In this document: piece by piece, positions 17,857 to 28,283 of the stretch | Numbering within the stretch: position 1 is the first letter of the stretch | Layout of the letters: every line of letters begins with the position of its first letter | Assembly (NCBI RefSeq): GCF_041154745.1 | Contig: NZ_AP031573.1 | Coordinates: forward strand, 2,108,001 to 2,172,000 | DNA: 64,000 nucleotides | Direction of reading: 5' to 3' | Source: Flavobacterium sp. CFS9 | Lineage (GTDB): Bacteria > Bacteroidota > Bacteroidia > Flavobacteriales > Flavobacteriaceae | The notes under the pieces: generated by a model | Told to the model about the DNA's origin: nothing | Seen by the model: only the letters and a program-made list of their open reading frames with translations | The model's database searches: none | Position numbers and translations under genes: made by a program

Positions 17857-18693
17857 TTAAATGAGAACTTTTTTAATGTGCTGGTTTTCTATAGCCGTGT
17901 GTATTTTAGTAGACAGTTCGTTATAATCGGGGTTGTAGTTGTCCCAGATTTTCCATACATCGTCTCTTTTTTTGATGAAATAAGTTTGTCTGTTCACCTT
18001 ATTCAGTACAATCGTAGTGACGTCATTTTCGTTTTTCCATTCCAGATTCCAAAACTCCTTCACCGTAAGAATAGCGATATTTTCTTCGATACTTGAAATC
18101 TTAAAATCATAAAGTTCATAATTAGACCGGTTATCTTCGCAGTTTAAATGATATTTTAAGGTAGAGTAATTCTCAAAGAGATCCTTAATCCTTTTGGCAA
18201 AAGGGCCTTCTTTGAATACAAAATCGCATAATCCATCCATACTAATGACAGGTAATTTTTGTAAAGAATTAAACTCTTCCCGGCAATAATCACTAATCAG
18301 TTTTTCAAAAAAGGTACCTGATTCCATTTTATTTTCAGACTCTAAAGTTTTTAACGTGTCTGTCGCTTCATCATTCAGAAAATGATTTAAAGAAGGATAG
18401 CCGATAAAAATAGCCAGCTTATCAAGACTTTTTAAAAACCGCAAATCAGAGTTTTTGGTTTTAGTAGAGTCATTGGTGAAAATCCTTTGCAAGGTCATGC
18501 TCGAGATAGAACAGCCAAGTTCATTTCTTTTGGAGCCCTGCATAAATTCCGATTTCTCTAAAACATCAGAGATTATTTCCGAAAGGATAATGTAGTGTGC
18601 TCTTTTCCATTCTGTAACACCGGAGAGGGTACTGTTTTGTATGATTGGATGTGATTGTATGCCCTTTATTAATTTTTCTATTATGATTTCCAT
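17857..18693 (-). CDS. Hypothetical protein with possible N-terminal DNA-binding region
   Basis: A 278-residue soluble protein. The ATG at 18691-18693 (MEIIIEKLIKGIQ) is preferred to a more distant start that adds a basic tail. Residues about 25-105 contain SISSMTLQRIFTNDSTKTKN followed by LDKLAIFIGYPSLNHFL. This resembles the helical N-terminal region of some Bacteroidota regulators that pair with TPR or effector domains. The C-terminal half is mixed alpha/beta, with the pattern ILTVKEFWNLEW and TYFIKKRDDVWKIWDNY suggestive of an NTF2-like fold. The function is not known. It is divergent from the papain-like lipoprotein gene. Confidence 0.6.
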   Translation of the reverse strand: MEIIIEKLIKGIQSHPIIQNSTLSGVTEWKRAHYIILSEIISDVLEKSEFMQGSKRNELGCSISSMTLQRIFTNDSTKTKNSDLRFLKSLDKLAIFIGYPSLNHFLNDEATDTLKTLESENKMESGTFFEKLISDYCREEFNSLQKLPVISMDGLCDFVFKEGPFAKRIKDLFENYSTLKYHLNCEDNRSNYELYDFKISSIEENIAILTVKEFWNLEWKNENDVTTIVLNKVNRQTYFIKKRDDVWKIWDNYNPDYNELSTKIHTAIENQHIKKVLI

Positions 18694-18892
18694 AGGCGAA
18701 TTTTTTAATAATTGACGTTCGTTTTGACGATAATTAAAATACAATTCCTGTTAATTAAATCCCGATTACAGATTTGTGTGTAAGATAAGTTATTGTTGTG
18801 ATCTTTTTAGTGTTAATGTTCTGCTAAAATTAATAATAAATTCGTTAAATAATTTAACAAACTAAAAATTAACAACAAAACCCAAAAGAATT

Positions 18893-19861
18893 ATGAAAAA
18901 ACTATTTACCAAATTTTCGATTAAAAAAATGGCACTTGTACTGCTGGTATTGCTTGCCTTGTACTCTTGTGAAAAAGGAAATGACCAGACAGAAGCCGTT
19001 GCCCAGGAAAAATTAATGGACGGTAATGTCGATCTTTTAGACAAAGGAAGATACGGACTTGCTCAGATGCCGGATGCCTATTTAAAGAGTATTGAATTTT
19101 TAACTCCCGTTGATTATCGTGCGAGAATTGCTGAGTTAAGACCAGATTTAGTGACAAGCACTCAAAAAATGTCATTGACTGCTAAAGTTGCGGCCGCAAA
19201 AAACTTACCGACTCCACCGGTTGGAGATCAGGGAAGCGAGGGTTCCTGCGTAGGCTGGGGAGTGGGTTACGCGGCACACAGTATTGCCAGATATCTTAAT
19301 AATTCAGTACACCAAAGTAATTGGAGCGGGGCTTCAAGAAGTGCGGCGTATATTTACAATCAGATAAAACTGGGGAATTGCGGAGCAGGTTCTTACCCGA
19401 ATGATGCCATGAATCTGATCAAAAATCAGGGAGAATGTTCAGAGGCTCAAATGCCTTATATTGCAGGAGGCTGTTTTACACAACCATCAGCACAGCAAAA
19501 AACATGGGCTGCCGCCAGAAAAACGGGAGGATGGTTTAATGTGAATCCGAGAAGTACAGCTGATATCAAGTATTATCTGAATCAAAATTATGCCGTTGCA
19601 GTGTGTTTTGATGTTAATCAGAGTTTTTATGATATTCGTAATAACAACCATGTTTGGTCCAGTCTTTACGGCAGCAGACAAGGAGGTCACTGTGTATGTA
19701 TCGTAGGATATGACGATGCGACCGGGCTTTTTAAAGTGCAAAATTCCTGGGGAGCAGGTTGGGGACGCAGCGGTTTCTTTTATGTAACGTACAACAATAT
19801 TGCTAACGGAGCCTTCAATTGGGCAGGATGTATTATTCCAAATCCAGGAGCGAATTCTTAG
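18893..19861 (+). CDS. Papain-like (C1) cysteine peptidase lipoprotein
   Basis: A 322-residue C1A-type peptidase. The N-terminus has a lipoprotein signal ending LALYSC, so the protein is probably anchored by lipid on the outer membrane. The catalytic set is intact: Gln113 and Cys119 in GDQGSEGSCVGWG, His266 in GGHCVCIVGYDD and Asn284 in QNSWGAGWG. A pro-region of about 75 residues precedes the domain (EFLTPVDYRARIAELRP). It is monocistronic, ending at a bidirectional terminator shared with the convergent adhesin gene. Its substrate is unknown; roles in nutrient proteolysis or in antagonism are possible. Confidence 0.88.
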   Translation: MKKLFTKFSIKKMALVLLVLLALYSCEKGNDQTEAVAQEKLMDGNVDLLDKGRYGLAQMPDAYLKSIEFLTPVDYRARIAELRPDLVTSTQKMSLTAKVAAAKNLPTPPVGDQGSEGSCVGWGVGYAAHSIARYLNNSVHQSNWSGASRSAAYIYNQIKLGNCGAGSYPNDAMNLIKNQGECSEAQMPYIAGGCFTQPSAQQKTWAAARKTGGWFNVNPRSTADIKYYLNQNYAVAVCFDVNQSFYDIRNNNHVWSSLYGSRQGGHCVCIVGYDDATGLFKVQNSWGAGWGRSGFFYVTYNNIANGAFNWAGCIIPNPGANS

Positions 19862-19880
19862 TCACACAATTAACTCAATC

Positions 19881-19924
19881 AAAAAAAGGAGACTGTCTAA
19901 TTTTTTAGACAGTCTCCTTTTGTT
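19881..19924. terminator. Bidirectional terminator between the peptidase and adhesin genes
   Basis: A near-perfect hairpin with arms aaaaggagactgtctaa and ttagacagtctcctttt has A and T runs on both sides, so it can stop transcripts from either strand. Confidence 0.88.
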
Positions 19925-19952
19925 TATAGAAAATTATGAGCTTTTTGTGGCT

Positions 19953-22900
19953 CTATTTCTTGATTATTTTAATGGTTTTGATTTGCCCTTCTGCTTTTAC
20001 TTTAAGGAAATAGAACCCTGTAGCAACATTAGATAAATCAATTTCAGATTGTGTATGGTTTATTCTCTTCGTTAAAATAGTCTTTCCGGAAACCGAGATT
20101 AATTCAATCTCATCAATAGCCGAACTGTTCTGTATGGATAAGTTGTGCTGAACAGGATTTGGATAAAATCTGAAATTTGACAGTACAAAATCCGGTGTAG
20201 TCAGCGATCCGTTTACTTTTGCTGTAACGGCAAGACGTTCTGTACTTTCGATTCCGTCTATTGTTTGGGAGGCATAATACGTAACTCCGTCAACTAAAAC
20301 AGTGGTCAACGGCAAAGGAGTTTCAGAAGTTTTACTCGTTTTACCTGTTGAAAGACCTTTAGTGCTGTACCATTTTATGTTCTGACCTTCGATAACAAGA
20401 TCTCCTAAAGTCTGGCCTGATTTAAAATCGACTGTTATTGTATTTTTACCTTCTATTAAAGGTGCAGGAGGATCTACAGTAACATGAGTTAATGCAATAC
20501 ATCCCATAGCGTCTCTTGCAGCTACCTGATACATCCCATAGTTGAAAACTGTAAAAGTATTGCCTGACTGAAAAGTATTTAAATCTAATGAATATTGATA
20601 CGGAGCAGTGCCACCGGTTGCTGTAACAGTTATATTTTTATTGTAAACAGTTGCTGAAACAGCTACAGGAATTGGCGCTTGCAACATTAAACTGGTTGTT
20701 TCTGTACAATTATTAGTATCTCTTACAGTTATGGTGTAAACACCGGCATTTAAATTCGCGAAGGTATTACTTGCCTGATAAGGACTTCCATTTATGGAAT
20801 AAGTATACGGAGCCTGTCCTCCTATAGCATTTGCCATGATTACTCCGTTTGAAACGCAGGATACTGAGGAAATAACTACCGCAGTAAGATGTACCGGATT
20901 TGGAGCTACAATCGTTGTAACAAAAGTATATAGGGCATTGTTCAAATCACGCACTTTTATACTATAGCTGCCAGGGGGAACTGTAAAAGTATTGGAATGA
21001 CTATAAGTTACACCATTATCGATTGAATATTGATAAGGAAAGATACCTCCCATTGCCGTTACGGTTATTATTCCCATTGGATTATTACAATCTGGCTGAA
21101 CAACAGCAGCTGTTGCTAAAAGCGGATTAGGAGCCGAAATGGTTACCTGATTTTGTAATGAAGAACAGCCTCTGGCATCTTTAACAATCACACCATAGGT
21201 TCCGGGAGCCAGATTATAAAAGCTATTTGCGCTCTGTGCCGGAACTATAATTGTGTTATTGCTGTTCAAAAGGGTGTAAGTATAAGGTGCTGTTCCTCTG
21301 GTTGCACTTACGATTATAGCTCCGTCGTTACTGGTTGCAGTTGTTGCATTGGTAATGATCAATGTACTTTCGGGTGCAGTGTTTGGGGTTATCGTAGCGA
21401 TTACGGCAGTGATACATCCATTGTTGTCTTTGGCCTTTAAGGTATAGGTTCCGGGAGCTAAAGTGAAGGTATTCGCTGCTGAAAATGTATTAGATTCGTT
21501 AACAGAATAGGTATACGGTGGCTGTCCTCCGATTGCGGTAATGGTTGCGACATCAAAATCGTTACAATTTTGAGCCTGATTAATGGCTACAGTTGCCACG
21601 AAAGAAACCGGTGTTTCTATAGTAAATACTGTACTGAAGCTGCATCCATTTGCATCTCTGACTTCCAGAATATAATTTCCGGGATTTATACCCGTATAGA
21701 AAGAACTAGATTGAAAAGGAAGACCATTTAATGAATACTGATACGGAACAGTACCACCAACGGCATTAATAACGACATCACTCACAGGAGAAGAGCAATT
21801 TGTAATGGGGGTATGAGTGACTGTCGCTGTTAAAAGAGCAGGCTGTTCCAGCGTTATAGCATGTACAAGTGCAGTACAATTTAGAATATCTCTTACCAGA
21901 ACAGAATAAGTCCCTGCAATTAAATTGGTAAAAACAGGATTGGGAGTATAGGTAACCCCATTGTCTATTGAATATTGATAAGATCCGTTACCTCCTGAAG
22001 CAATAACATGTATAGTACCATTGCTAATGCAATCTATTGTTTTGGTAACAGTAGCTGTAGCAGTTAAAGAGTTTAAAGCAATTATAACAGCAGTTGTGTT
22101 GGCTGTAGCAGCTTGTGAATCTTTAACTTTTATCAGATAACTTCCGGCAACAAGGTTAGGAAATACATTTGAAGAAGTATAATTATTACCGTTGTCTATA
22201 GAATACTCATAAGGTGCAGTTCCACCAGTTGCAGTAACCGTAATGGTCCCTTTAGTATTCTCACAGGTAATTGGAGTTACTACAGCTGAAACGAGAAGAA
22301 CAGGAGGCTGAACAATCTCTATAAAATTTGGTTGAAAAAGACATCCTTTTGTATCTATCGTTCGAACAGTATAAATCCCTACAGGCAGATTATCAAATCT
22401 ATTAGAATCTTGCCAGTCCATAATTATTCCATTATTACTTTCTAAAGAGTACTTGTAAGGCGGTGTTCCGCCTGTTGAAGATGCAGTAATCGAGTTGCCA
22501 TTAACAGCAAGTGTGGATTGTATGAAAGCAGGTTCTGATAATGTGACAGATACAGTAGTTTGACAGCCATTTTTATCTAAAACTTTTATGGTGTGAGTTC
22601 CCGGGCTAACATTTCTAAAAGTATCATCAGTTTGTAATGAACCATTATCAAGAGCGTAGGTATAGGGTGACTGTCCCTGAGTTATATTTACTTTTACTAC
22701 ACCATCACTGGAACTATTACAACTTATTGCAGAGATAATCTGTGCTGAAGCCAATACCGGTTTTGCGTTTGAAATTGTAATCGAAGCAGTAGTTTTAAAA
22801 TTATTTGAATCCCGAACGGTTACCAGATAACTCCCGGCATTTAAATTAGAAAAGACATTTGAATTTACAAAATTCTCCGGACTCGACATAGAATACTGAT

Positions 22901-25148
22901 AAGGAGCGGAGCCTCCGGTTGCTGTTACCGTTAGGATACTTTTTAGATCCGTACAGGTGATAGGAGTTGAAGTAGCTGTTGCAGTAAATGGAGCCGATTC
23001 AGAAATAATGATATCAGAGAACCAAACCTGACTGCCTTTTGCGTCTCTTACGATTATCTGGTACGAACCATTGATTAGGTTTGTAAATATATTGCTCTGA
23101 CTTGTAGTTATTGGAAACCCTGTCGATTTCTCAAGGACGTAACTGTAAGGCGAGATACCCCCACTGGTAGTAATCGTAACGGTACCTTTGTCGACTACAT
23201 AAGAAGCAACAAGCGGAGTAGGCTGTACTACTGTTATAGGTACAGTTAGAGTACAGTTATTAGGATCTCTTACGGTAATCGTGTGGTTGCCATAACTTAC
23301 ATTCGAATATATTCCTGATTCACGGTAAGTACCTCCATCAAGCGAATATTCATATTTTCCGTAACCCCCACTTGCAGTAATAGTTACAGATCTGTCAAAA
23401 TACTTAACATCGGCGGTTAGTGGAGCAGGATTCTCTAATAATACTGTTGTTGAAACAATACAGCCGTTAGCATCTTTGGCAGATAAAGTGTAATTCCCTG
23501 CAGCTAAATTTTCAAATAGGTTATTAGAAGTATAAGGCCCTCCGTTTATTGAAAAAAGAATAGGCGATTTTCCGTTATTGGTTCCCACTAATATGGAACC
23601 ATTAGAATCTCCGTGACACAATATACTTTTATAAGTTGTGTTTATTACGGGTATTTTTATTGGATCTATAGTTGCAGTTGCCGTAGCTACAGCGTTTTGT
23701 GCATCAAGAACTTTTACATTGTAAGTTCCTGCATTTAAATTAGAGAATACATTAGAACTGCTATACGTATTTCCGTTATCTATTGAGTATTGATAAGGCA
23801 AAGTTCCACCATTTGGAGTAATCGTAATCGTTCCGGTAGTAATGATACATGTAATAGGAGTTACTGCTGCTGTTGTCGTAAGCGGTGTAGGCTCATTAAG
23901 GATATTGATTCCTTTTTGTGAAAAAGTACATCCGCGGCTGTCTGTTACAATAGCTTCATACGATCCGGCCGCTAAACCTGTAAATGGATTAGTTGTTTTA
24001 GAAGGAATCAGGGTTCCGTTGCTATCTTTAAGGGAATAGTTATATGGGGTAGCTCCACCGGAAACCATCAGTTCTATTTTTCCCGCATTCGTAGCATTAC
24101 TGTCATTTGTTATAATTGGACTTATAGTTACAGCAGTATTAATAAGAGGCATATTTAAACTAAAAGAGATAGTACATCCGGTTGCATCCTGTATTTTTAC
24201 CGTATAGTCTCCAACGCTTAAATTTTTGAAAACATCCACTGTGGTAAACTCATTTCCAATAGAATATAGATAAGGAGCTTTTCCTCCTGTCCCGGTAACT
24301 TGAAAAGAACCGTCGTTTCCTCCCTGACAGGTAATGCCTGTCCTGTTGCTAACCCTCCAAGACAATGGTTTTAAAGATTCTACAATTAGTGTTTTCGAAG
24401 CGACACAGCCATTACCATCCCGAACATATACGGTTTGATTTCCGGGGCTTGGATTGATAACAGTATTATTTTGTGTATACGTAACTCCAAAATGGGAATA
24501 TTCATAATTAGAATTACCCCCACTTCCTGAAATGACTATTCTTGGAACACAATTTACATATTCAACCTTTGCGTCAGCCATTAATATAAGAGGTTGTACG
24601 ATCTGAACAACTTGAGTCATCGAAGTACAGCCTAGGGCATCTTTTATGGTTATTGTATGATAGCCAGGTGACAAATTGGTAAAGTTAGCTGTAGGATTAC
24701 CGGTATAAATCGTAAAAGGGCCACTATTCAGGCTGTAAGCATAAGGCGCTTTACCTCCTGATGGCGCAACAGTTATGGTGCCGTCATTTTGTCCGAAACA
24801 GCGAACAGGTGTTGTAAGAGGAGTAAAGTTTATTGGATCATATACTTTTATATTAAAGTAATTAGTCGTTACACTTCCATTGTTATCTATTCTGGCATAA
24901 ATAGTTTTAGAACTTTCTGCACTGGTATAATTTGCCGGATTTGTTATAGCATTTAAGTTATCAGTTGCATCTGCAAGGCTTAAATGATAACTAACCGTAG
25001 TTTCGGCAGGGTTTAAATTACCAATTAAAAGTGCTTTTTGAGTAGTTAAATTAAAGGAAGTATTCCCGTAACAATGCTCAATGTCGCTGACCTGAGCATA
25101 AAAATAATTGGAAAACAATAAAATAAAAAAAAGTAGAGTTTTTTTCAT
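19953..25148 (-). CDS. SprB-repeat surface adhesin with T9SS type A sorting domain
   Basis: A 1731-residue exported protein. The ATG at 25146-25148 starts a signal peptide (KKTLLFFILLFSNYFYAQ). It then has about 19 repeats of 75-85 residues, each with a GG-x2-PYxYS core (GGTAPYQYS, GGKAPYAYS, GGTLPYQYS), a following aromatic or G-x-Y-x-V strand, and a D-x-x-GC cysteine. These are SprB-type repeats, named after the gliding adhesin of Flavobacterium johnsoniae. The C-terminus (FRFYPNPVQHNLSIQN ending IKTIKIIKK) is a type A T9SS sorting signal, so the protein is secreted and fixed at the cell surface. It is the last gene of the retropepsin-CHAT block. Adhesion or motility is inferred. Confidence 0.92.
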   Translation of the reverse strand: MKKTLLFFILLFSNYFYAQVSDIEHCYGNTSFNLTTQKALLIGNLNPAETTVSYHLSLADATDNLNAITNPANYTSAESSKTIYARIDNNGSVTTNYFNIKVYDPINFTPLTTPVRCFGQNDGTITVAPSGGKAPYAYSLNSGPFTIYTGNPTANFTNLSPGYHTITIKDALGCTSMTQVVQIVQPLILMADAKVEYVNCVPRIVISGSGGNSNYEYSHFGVTYTQNNTVINPSPGNQTVYVRDGNGCVASKTLIVESLKPLSWRVSNRTGITCQGGNDGSFQVTGTGGKAPYLYSIGNEFTTVDVFKNLSVGDYTVKIQDATGCTISFSLNMPLINTAVTISPIITNDSNATNAGKIELMVSGGATPYNYSLKDSNGTLIPSKTTNPFTGLAAGSYEAIVTDSRGCTFSQKGINILNEPTPLTTTAAVTPITCIITTGTITITPNGGTLPYQYSIDNGNTYSSSNVFSNLNAGTYNVKVLDAQNAVATATATIDPIKIPVINTTYKSILCHGDSNGSILVGTNNGKSPILFSINGGPYTSNNLFENLAAGNYTLSAKDANGCIVSTTVLLENPAPLTADVKYFDRSVTITASGGYGKYEYSLDGGTYRESGIYSNVSYGNHTITVRDPNNCTLTVPITVVQPTPLVASYVVDKGTVTITTSGGISPYSYVLEKSTGFPITTSQSNIFTNLINGSYQIIVRDAKGSQVWFSDIIISESAPFTATATSTPITCTDLKSILTVTATGGSAPYQYSMSSPENFVNSNVFSNLNAGSYLVTVRDSNNFKTTASITISNAKPVLASAQIISAISCNSSSDGVVKVNITQGQSPYTYALDNGSLQTDDTFRNVSPGTHTIKVLDKNGCQTTVSVTLSEPAFIQSTLAVNGNSITASSTGGTPPYKYSLESNNGIIMDWQDSNRFDNLPVGIYTVRTIDTKGCLFQPNFIEIVQPPVLLVSAVVTPITCENTKGTITVTATGGTAPYEYSIDNGNNYTSSNVFPNLVAGSYLIKVKDSQAATANTTAVIIALNSLTATATVTKTIDCISNGTIHVIASGGNGSYQYSIDNGVTYTPNPVFTNLIAGTYSVLVRDILNCTALVHAITLEQPALLTATVTHTPITNCSSPVSDVVINAVGGTVPYQYSLNGLPFQSSSFYTGINPGNYILEVRDANGCSFSTVFTIETPVSFVATVAINQAQNCNDFDVATITAIGGQPPYTYSVNESNTFSAANTFTLAPGTYTLKAKDNNGCITAVIATITPNTAPESTLIITNATTATSNDGAIIVSATRGTAPYTYTLLNSNNTIIVPAQSANSFYNLAPGTYGVIVKDARGCSSLQNQVTISAPNPLLATAAVVQPDCNNPMGIITVTAMGGIFPYQYSIDNGVTYSHSNTFTVPPGSYSIKVRDLNNALYTFVTTIVAPNPVHLTAVVISSVSCVSNGVIMANAIGGQAPYTYSINGSPYQASNTFANLNAGVYTITVRDTNNCTETTSLMLQAPIPVAVSATVYNKNITVTATGGTAPYQYSLDLNTFQSGNTFTVFNYGMYQVAARDAMGCIALTHVTVDPPAPLIEGKNTITVDFKSGQTLGDLVIEGQNIKWYSTKGLSTGKTSKTSETPLPLTTVLVDGVTYYASQTIDGIESTERLAVTAKVNGSLTTPDFVLSNFRFYPNPVQHNLSIQNSSAIDEIELISVSGKTILTKRINHTQSEIDLSNVATGFYFLKVKAEGQIKTIKIIKK

Positions 25149-25230
25149 ACGTATCGGTTTGTTAAAAATAGGCAAACAAATATATACAAAAAAACGGACT
25201 AAAAATTTCAGTATTTAAATTTGTAATCGA

Positions 25231-25668
25231 TTATTTTAAATACAAATAATGGTTGTAATAATCGATAATTGCTTTGCCTTCAAGCAGAATATCTGCACCA
25301 ATAATACCATGAACAGGTTTTGCTTTGTAAGACTCCAAAGCTTCATTTACATGAGAGAGATCAAAAATAACCAGACTAAAATCGTGGTTTTTCCAACTTC
25401 CGAGCTGCAGGCGATTGTGCTTTGAAATTTGGGTTAGCATTCCCGTTCCTCCGGCACCCGAAGCTTTGGTTTTTGAATTCTTTGCGGTCAGTTCAAAACG
25501 TTCAATACTTTCAAATCCTACACAGGAGTTAGAGGCCCCGGTATCTAAAATAAAATTTCCCGAAATACCGTTGATTTTTGCCTTAATCAATAAATGCTGT
25601 GTTTTGGTAACCTTGAATTTTATTTTTCTGTATTTCTCTTTTTTGAGAACCTCGTGAAGATTTTCCAT
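25231..25668 (-). CDS. Retropepsin-like aspartic protease
   Basis: A 145-residue clan AA aspartic protease-like protein. The active-site loop is FILDTGAS with Asp42. The family's second motif, GIIGADIL followed by IDYYNHYLYLK, closes the domain. Retropepsins act as dimers, and a single domain of this length fits. No signal peptide is visible, so a cytoplasmic location is predicted. The start lies inside the end of the CHAT gene (49-base overlap), meaning the two are translationally coupled. The target protein is unknown; processing of the CHAT protein or of the co-transcribed adhesin is a hypothesis. Confidence 0.85.
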   Translation of the reverse strand: MENLHEVLKKEKYRKIKFKVTKTQHLLIKAKINGISGNFILDTGASNSCVGFESIERFELTAKNSKTKASGAGGTGMLTQISKHNRLQLGSWKNHDFSLVIFDLSHVNEALESYKAKPVHGIIGADILLEGKAIIDYYNHYLYLK

Positions 25669-28283
25669 TTTCGATTGTGATTGAAAACCAAAAATAAACC
25701 AATTACCCCCAATAAACTAATGATATAAAAGATATAATTTGTCGATTGTTTCTCTGTTTGGATAGCACCATAGTACACAAAAGAACTCCAGTAATAAGGA
25801 GATTTTTTAGCATTCGAAATGGACTTGTCCTGTAAAAAAGCACGTTTTGCATTTGTATTGGCTTCCGTATAGGATTGCCCCCTTTTGATGTTTTCATAAA
25901 AATAGGTCATAAAAACAGAGGTTGTATAATCGTTGACTTTCCATAAAGAGAACAATAAATTCTGTGCCCCTGCAAACTGAAAACCTCTGGCCACACTCAT
26001 AGCACCTTCACCTTTGTACAATTTACCGATTCCGGTTTCACAGGCGCTCAAAACTACTAAATCAGGATTGACATTCAGATTGTATAATTCGGAATATAAA
26101 ATTTCCTGATCGTAAAATTTAATGCTCGCAGGAGTTTCAATATCACCTGAAGAAGCGTGAGTACTTAAGTGTAAAATCGAATAATGGTTCGCATTATTCT
26201 TGAAATTGGAGAAAGTAGCTTCTGAGTTTTCTAAATATCTTCCCTTAAAATTACGTTTGATGGCCTCTAGTTCCTTTTTGGAATAACGCAATTCAAAAGA
26301 AGTATTTTCGAAAACCGGAAAAACGCCTAAAATGGTATTTTCTGAATTTGAAACCGGGTTAGGGTTAAGATACAGGTTTGCAGAAGTAGCATAAGCAATC
26401 CTGAAATCATTCAGTAAATAATGCATTCTGGAAAAATTGGTGGTTTTTGAGTCCTTTGTAATCAAAGCCTCAAAAGGCAAGAAGTTTAAAATGCCATCGG
26501 GAACAATGATGAGGTTTTGGTAAATAGTATTTCGTGGCATCTGCAATAAATCATATACTTTTTTGCCATAGTAGTTGTATCCCGAAATATCATTTGTAAT
26601 GGCAGCTGAGGTATTAAAAAAGTTTATAAATTTTAGAATATCCAGCATAGCCGTATGTGCCGTATAAAGATGATTGAGACTGATTCGGTTGTTCTGCAAG
26701 GTGAAATAATACAAATTTTCAGCTCCCATAAAGTAGTAAACCATAACCGCTTTGTCTTTTTCCAGTTTCGAAAATAAGGTTTTTAGATCGCTGATCTCAG
26801 GAAGTAAGTCAGGGCTTTTAGACTGAAGCTGTTTCAGCGAGAGCATTACTTCATTTTGCTTTCTGATCGCTATGTTGATGTTTGCAATATTGGCCAGACG
26901 GCCCTTTTGCTGCTCTTTAACAATAACATTGTTTAAATTTTGAAGCCGCTGTAAAAGTGATTTTTCTTCTGTAGTTGCTTTTTTAATATTCGAATGATAA
27001 TTTTTTAAAACTCCTGATTTTGTTTTTTCCGCCAATTGAAAAGCGCTCTCGAGATATTCCGTTTTGTTTTCTTTCTGAAACAGACGATCATAAATCAAAA
27101 GGCATTTTTCGGTACGGTTTCGGGAACGAATCTGACTGATTATCTTCGAGTTTTCGTAAAGAGTAAGGTTCATCAAGAGCTCTTCGATATGAAGCGAAAG
27201 TTCATAAGATTCCAATGCTTTTTTAAGCTGATTTTGACTCAGGAAAAGCTGGGCCTGTAAATCGAGTGCATCAATTAAAACCGTTTCGGCGTACAATTGA
27301 TTTTGATTCGGAAGAGCTTGCGAGTCTTCATAATTTGGGATTAAAAATTTAAAAACGGCTTTAATTTGTTTGGTGCTTTCAGCATATTTTCTCTCATCAA
27401 AAAGCAATAAAGCTTTTTCATAGTACAGCTTTGCTATTTTTCGGGTTTGTACCTGAGGGGTTTCCAGTAGAAGTTTTTCCGCTTTTGCTAAATAAGAATT
27501 GGAAGCTTCAAATTGATGTCTTTGCCGATTTAACATCGCCAGATTCCGGTAAGAATTAGATAAAGTCTCGGATTGGTTTTTCTCGCTTTTCAAATAATTT
27601 ACAGACGACTCAAAGGTGTTTTCGATTCTCTGATACAGCTCAGGGCGTATTAAATTACCAGTGGAACTTAACAGGTAATTGTTGCCCAGATTATTTAGTG
27701 CAATTCCTTTTTGAACATTAGACAGTTTCTCCGTTTTCAGGATTTGTTCCAATAAATCAATAGCCAGATTGAATTTGCCCGAACTCTGATAGACATTGGA
27801 TAAATTCAGAACCGCAGCAAATTTTTGCTTTTGGGCATCCGGATATTTTGGAGTAGTGTTGACAATAAAAAAATACTGCTTTATGGTATTTTCCGCACTG
27901 TCATAATCCCCCAAAACTGTATACAAATTGCCTAAGGGTTTCAGGCAGTATTCGATGATATCATAATCTGTAAGTTTGTTTTTCTGATAAATTTGCCAGG
28001 CTTTTTCATAACTCGCGATTGCTTTCTCTGTTTTCCCAAACTGATTTTCATAATACGCTTTATTGCAGTTTAAAACTACAATCGCCAGTAATTCCCCTTT
28101 GGTTTTAGATTTCGGATTTTTCCAGAAAACAGCTTCTGTATCAGTGAGATTTTGTAGTGCTTTTGTGGAAGGGTGAGCAATAAAGATGTCAATTGCGGTA
28201 TATATTTGATCTTCCTGATTCTGTCCTAAAACATTCAGATTGAAAAAAAGGAAGATTGAAACATATAAGCAATATAAGTTCAT
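25620..28283 (-). CDS. Exported TPR-CHAT caspase-like protease
   Basis: An 887-residue protein with a signal peptide (FFNLNVLGQ), tetratricopeptide repeats over about residues 60-400, and a CHAT domain at about 590-850. The caspase-type dyad is His709 in LHLSTHA and Cys748 in LSACETG, both intact. After the CHAT domain comes a membrane helix (FYIISLLGVIGLFLVF) and a basic tail. The predicted topology therefore puts the TPR and protease domains in the periplasm with a C-terminal anchor, unlike cytosolic CHAT effectors. It overlaps the retropepsin gene by 49 bases. Three 151-base tandem repeats separate it from the PKD gene upstream. Confidence 0.9.
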   Translation of the reverse strand: MNLYCLYVSIFLFFNLNVLGQNQEDQIYTAIDIFIAHPSTKALQNLTDTEAVFWKNPKSKTKGELLAIVVLNCNKAYYENQFGKTEKAIASYEKAWQIYQKNKLTDYDIIEYCLKPLGNLYTVLGDYDSAENTIKQYFFIVNTTPKYPDAQKQKFAAVLNLSNVYQSSGKFNLAIDLLEQILKTEKLSNVQKGIALNNLGNNYLLSSTGNLIRPELYQRIENTFESSVNYLKSEKNQSETLSNSYRNLAMLNRQRHQFEASNSYLAKAEKLLLETPQVQTRKIAKLYYEKALLLFDERKYAESTKQIKAVFKFLIPNYEDSQALPNQNQLYAETVLIDALDLQAQLFLSQNQLKKALESYELSLHIEELLMNLTLYENSKIISQIRSRNRTEKCLLIYDRLFQKENKTEYLESAFQLAEKTKSGVLKNYHSNIKKATTEEKSLLQRLQNLNNVIVKEQQKGRLANIANINIAIRKQNEVMLSLKQLQSKSPDLLPEISDLKTLFSKLEKDKAVMVYYFMGAENLYYFTLQNNRISLNHLYTAHTAMLDILKFINFFNTSAAITNDISGYNYYGKKVYDLLQMPRNTIYQNLIIVPDGILNFLPFEALITKDSKTTNFSRMHYLLNDFRIAYATSANLYLNPNPVSNSENTILGVFPVFENTSFELRYSKKELEAIKRNFKGRYLENSEATFSNFKNNANHYSILHLSTHASSGDIETPASIKFYDQEILYSELYNLNVNPDLVVLSACETGIGKLYKGEGAMSVARGFQFAGAQNLLFSLWKVNDYTTSVFMTYFYENIKRGQSYTEANTNAKRAFLQDKSISNAKKSPYYWSSFVYYGAIQTEKQSTNYIFYIISLLGVIGLFLVFNHNRKWKIFTRFSKKRNTEK

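Noticed and set aside
23842-24039. Plus-strand frame inside the SprB-repeat gene
   Set aside because: It is a shadow of the repetitive adhesin coding sequence; the same holds for other antisense frames across large genes.
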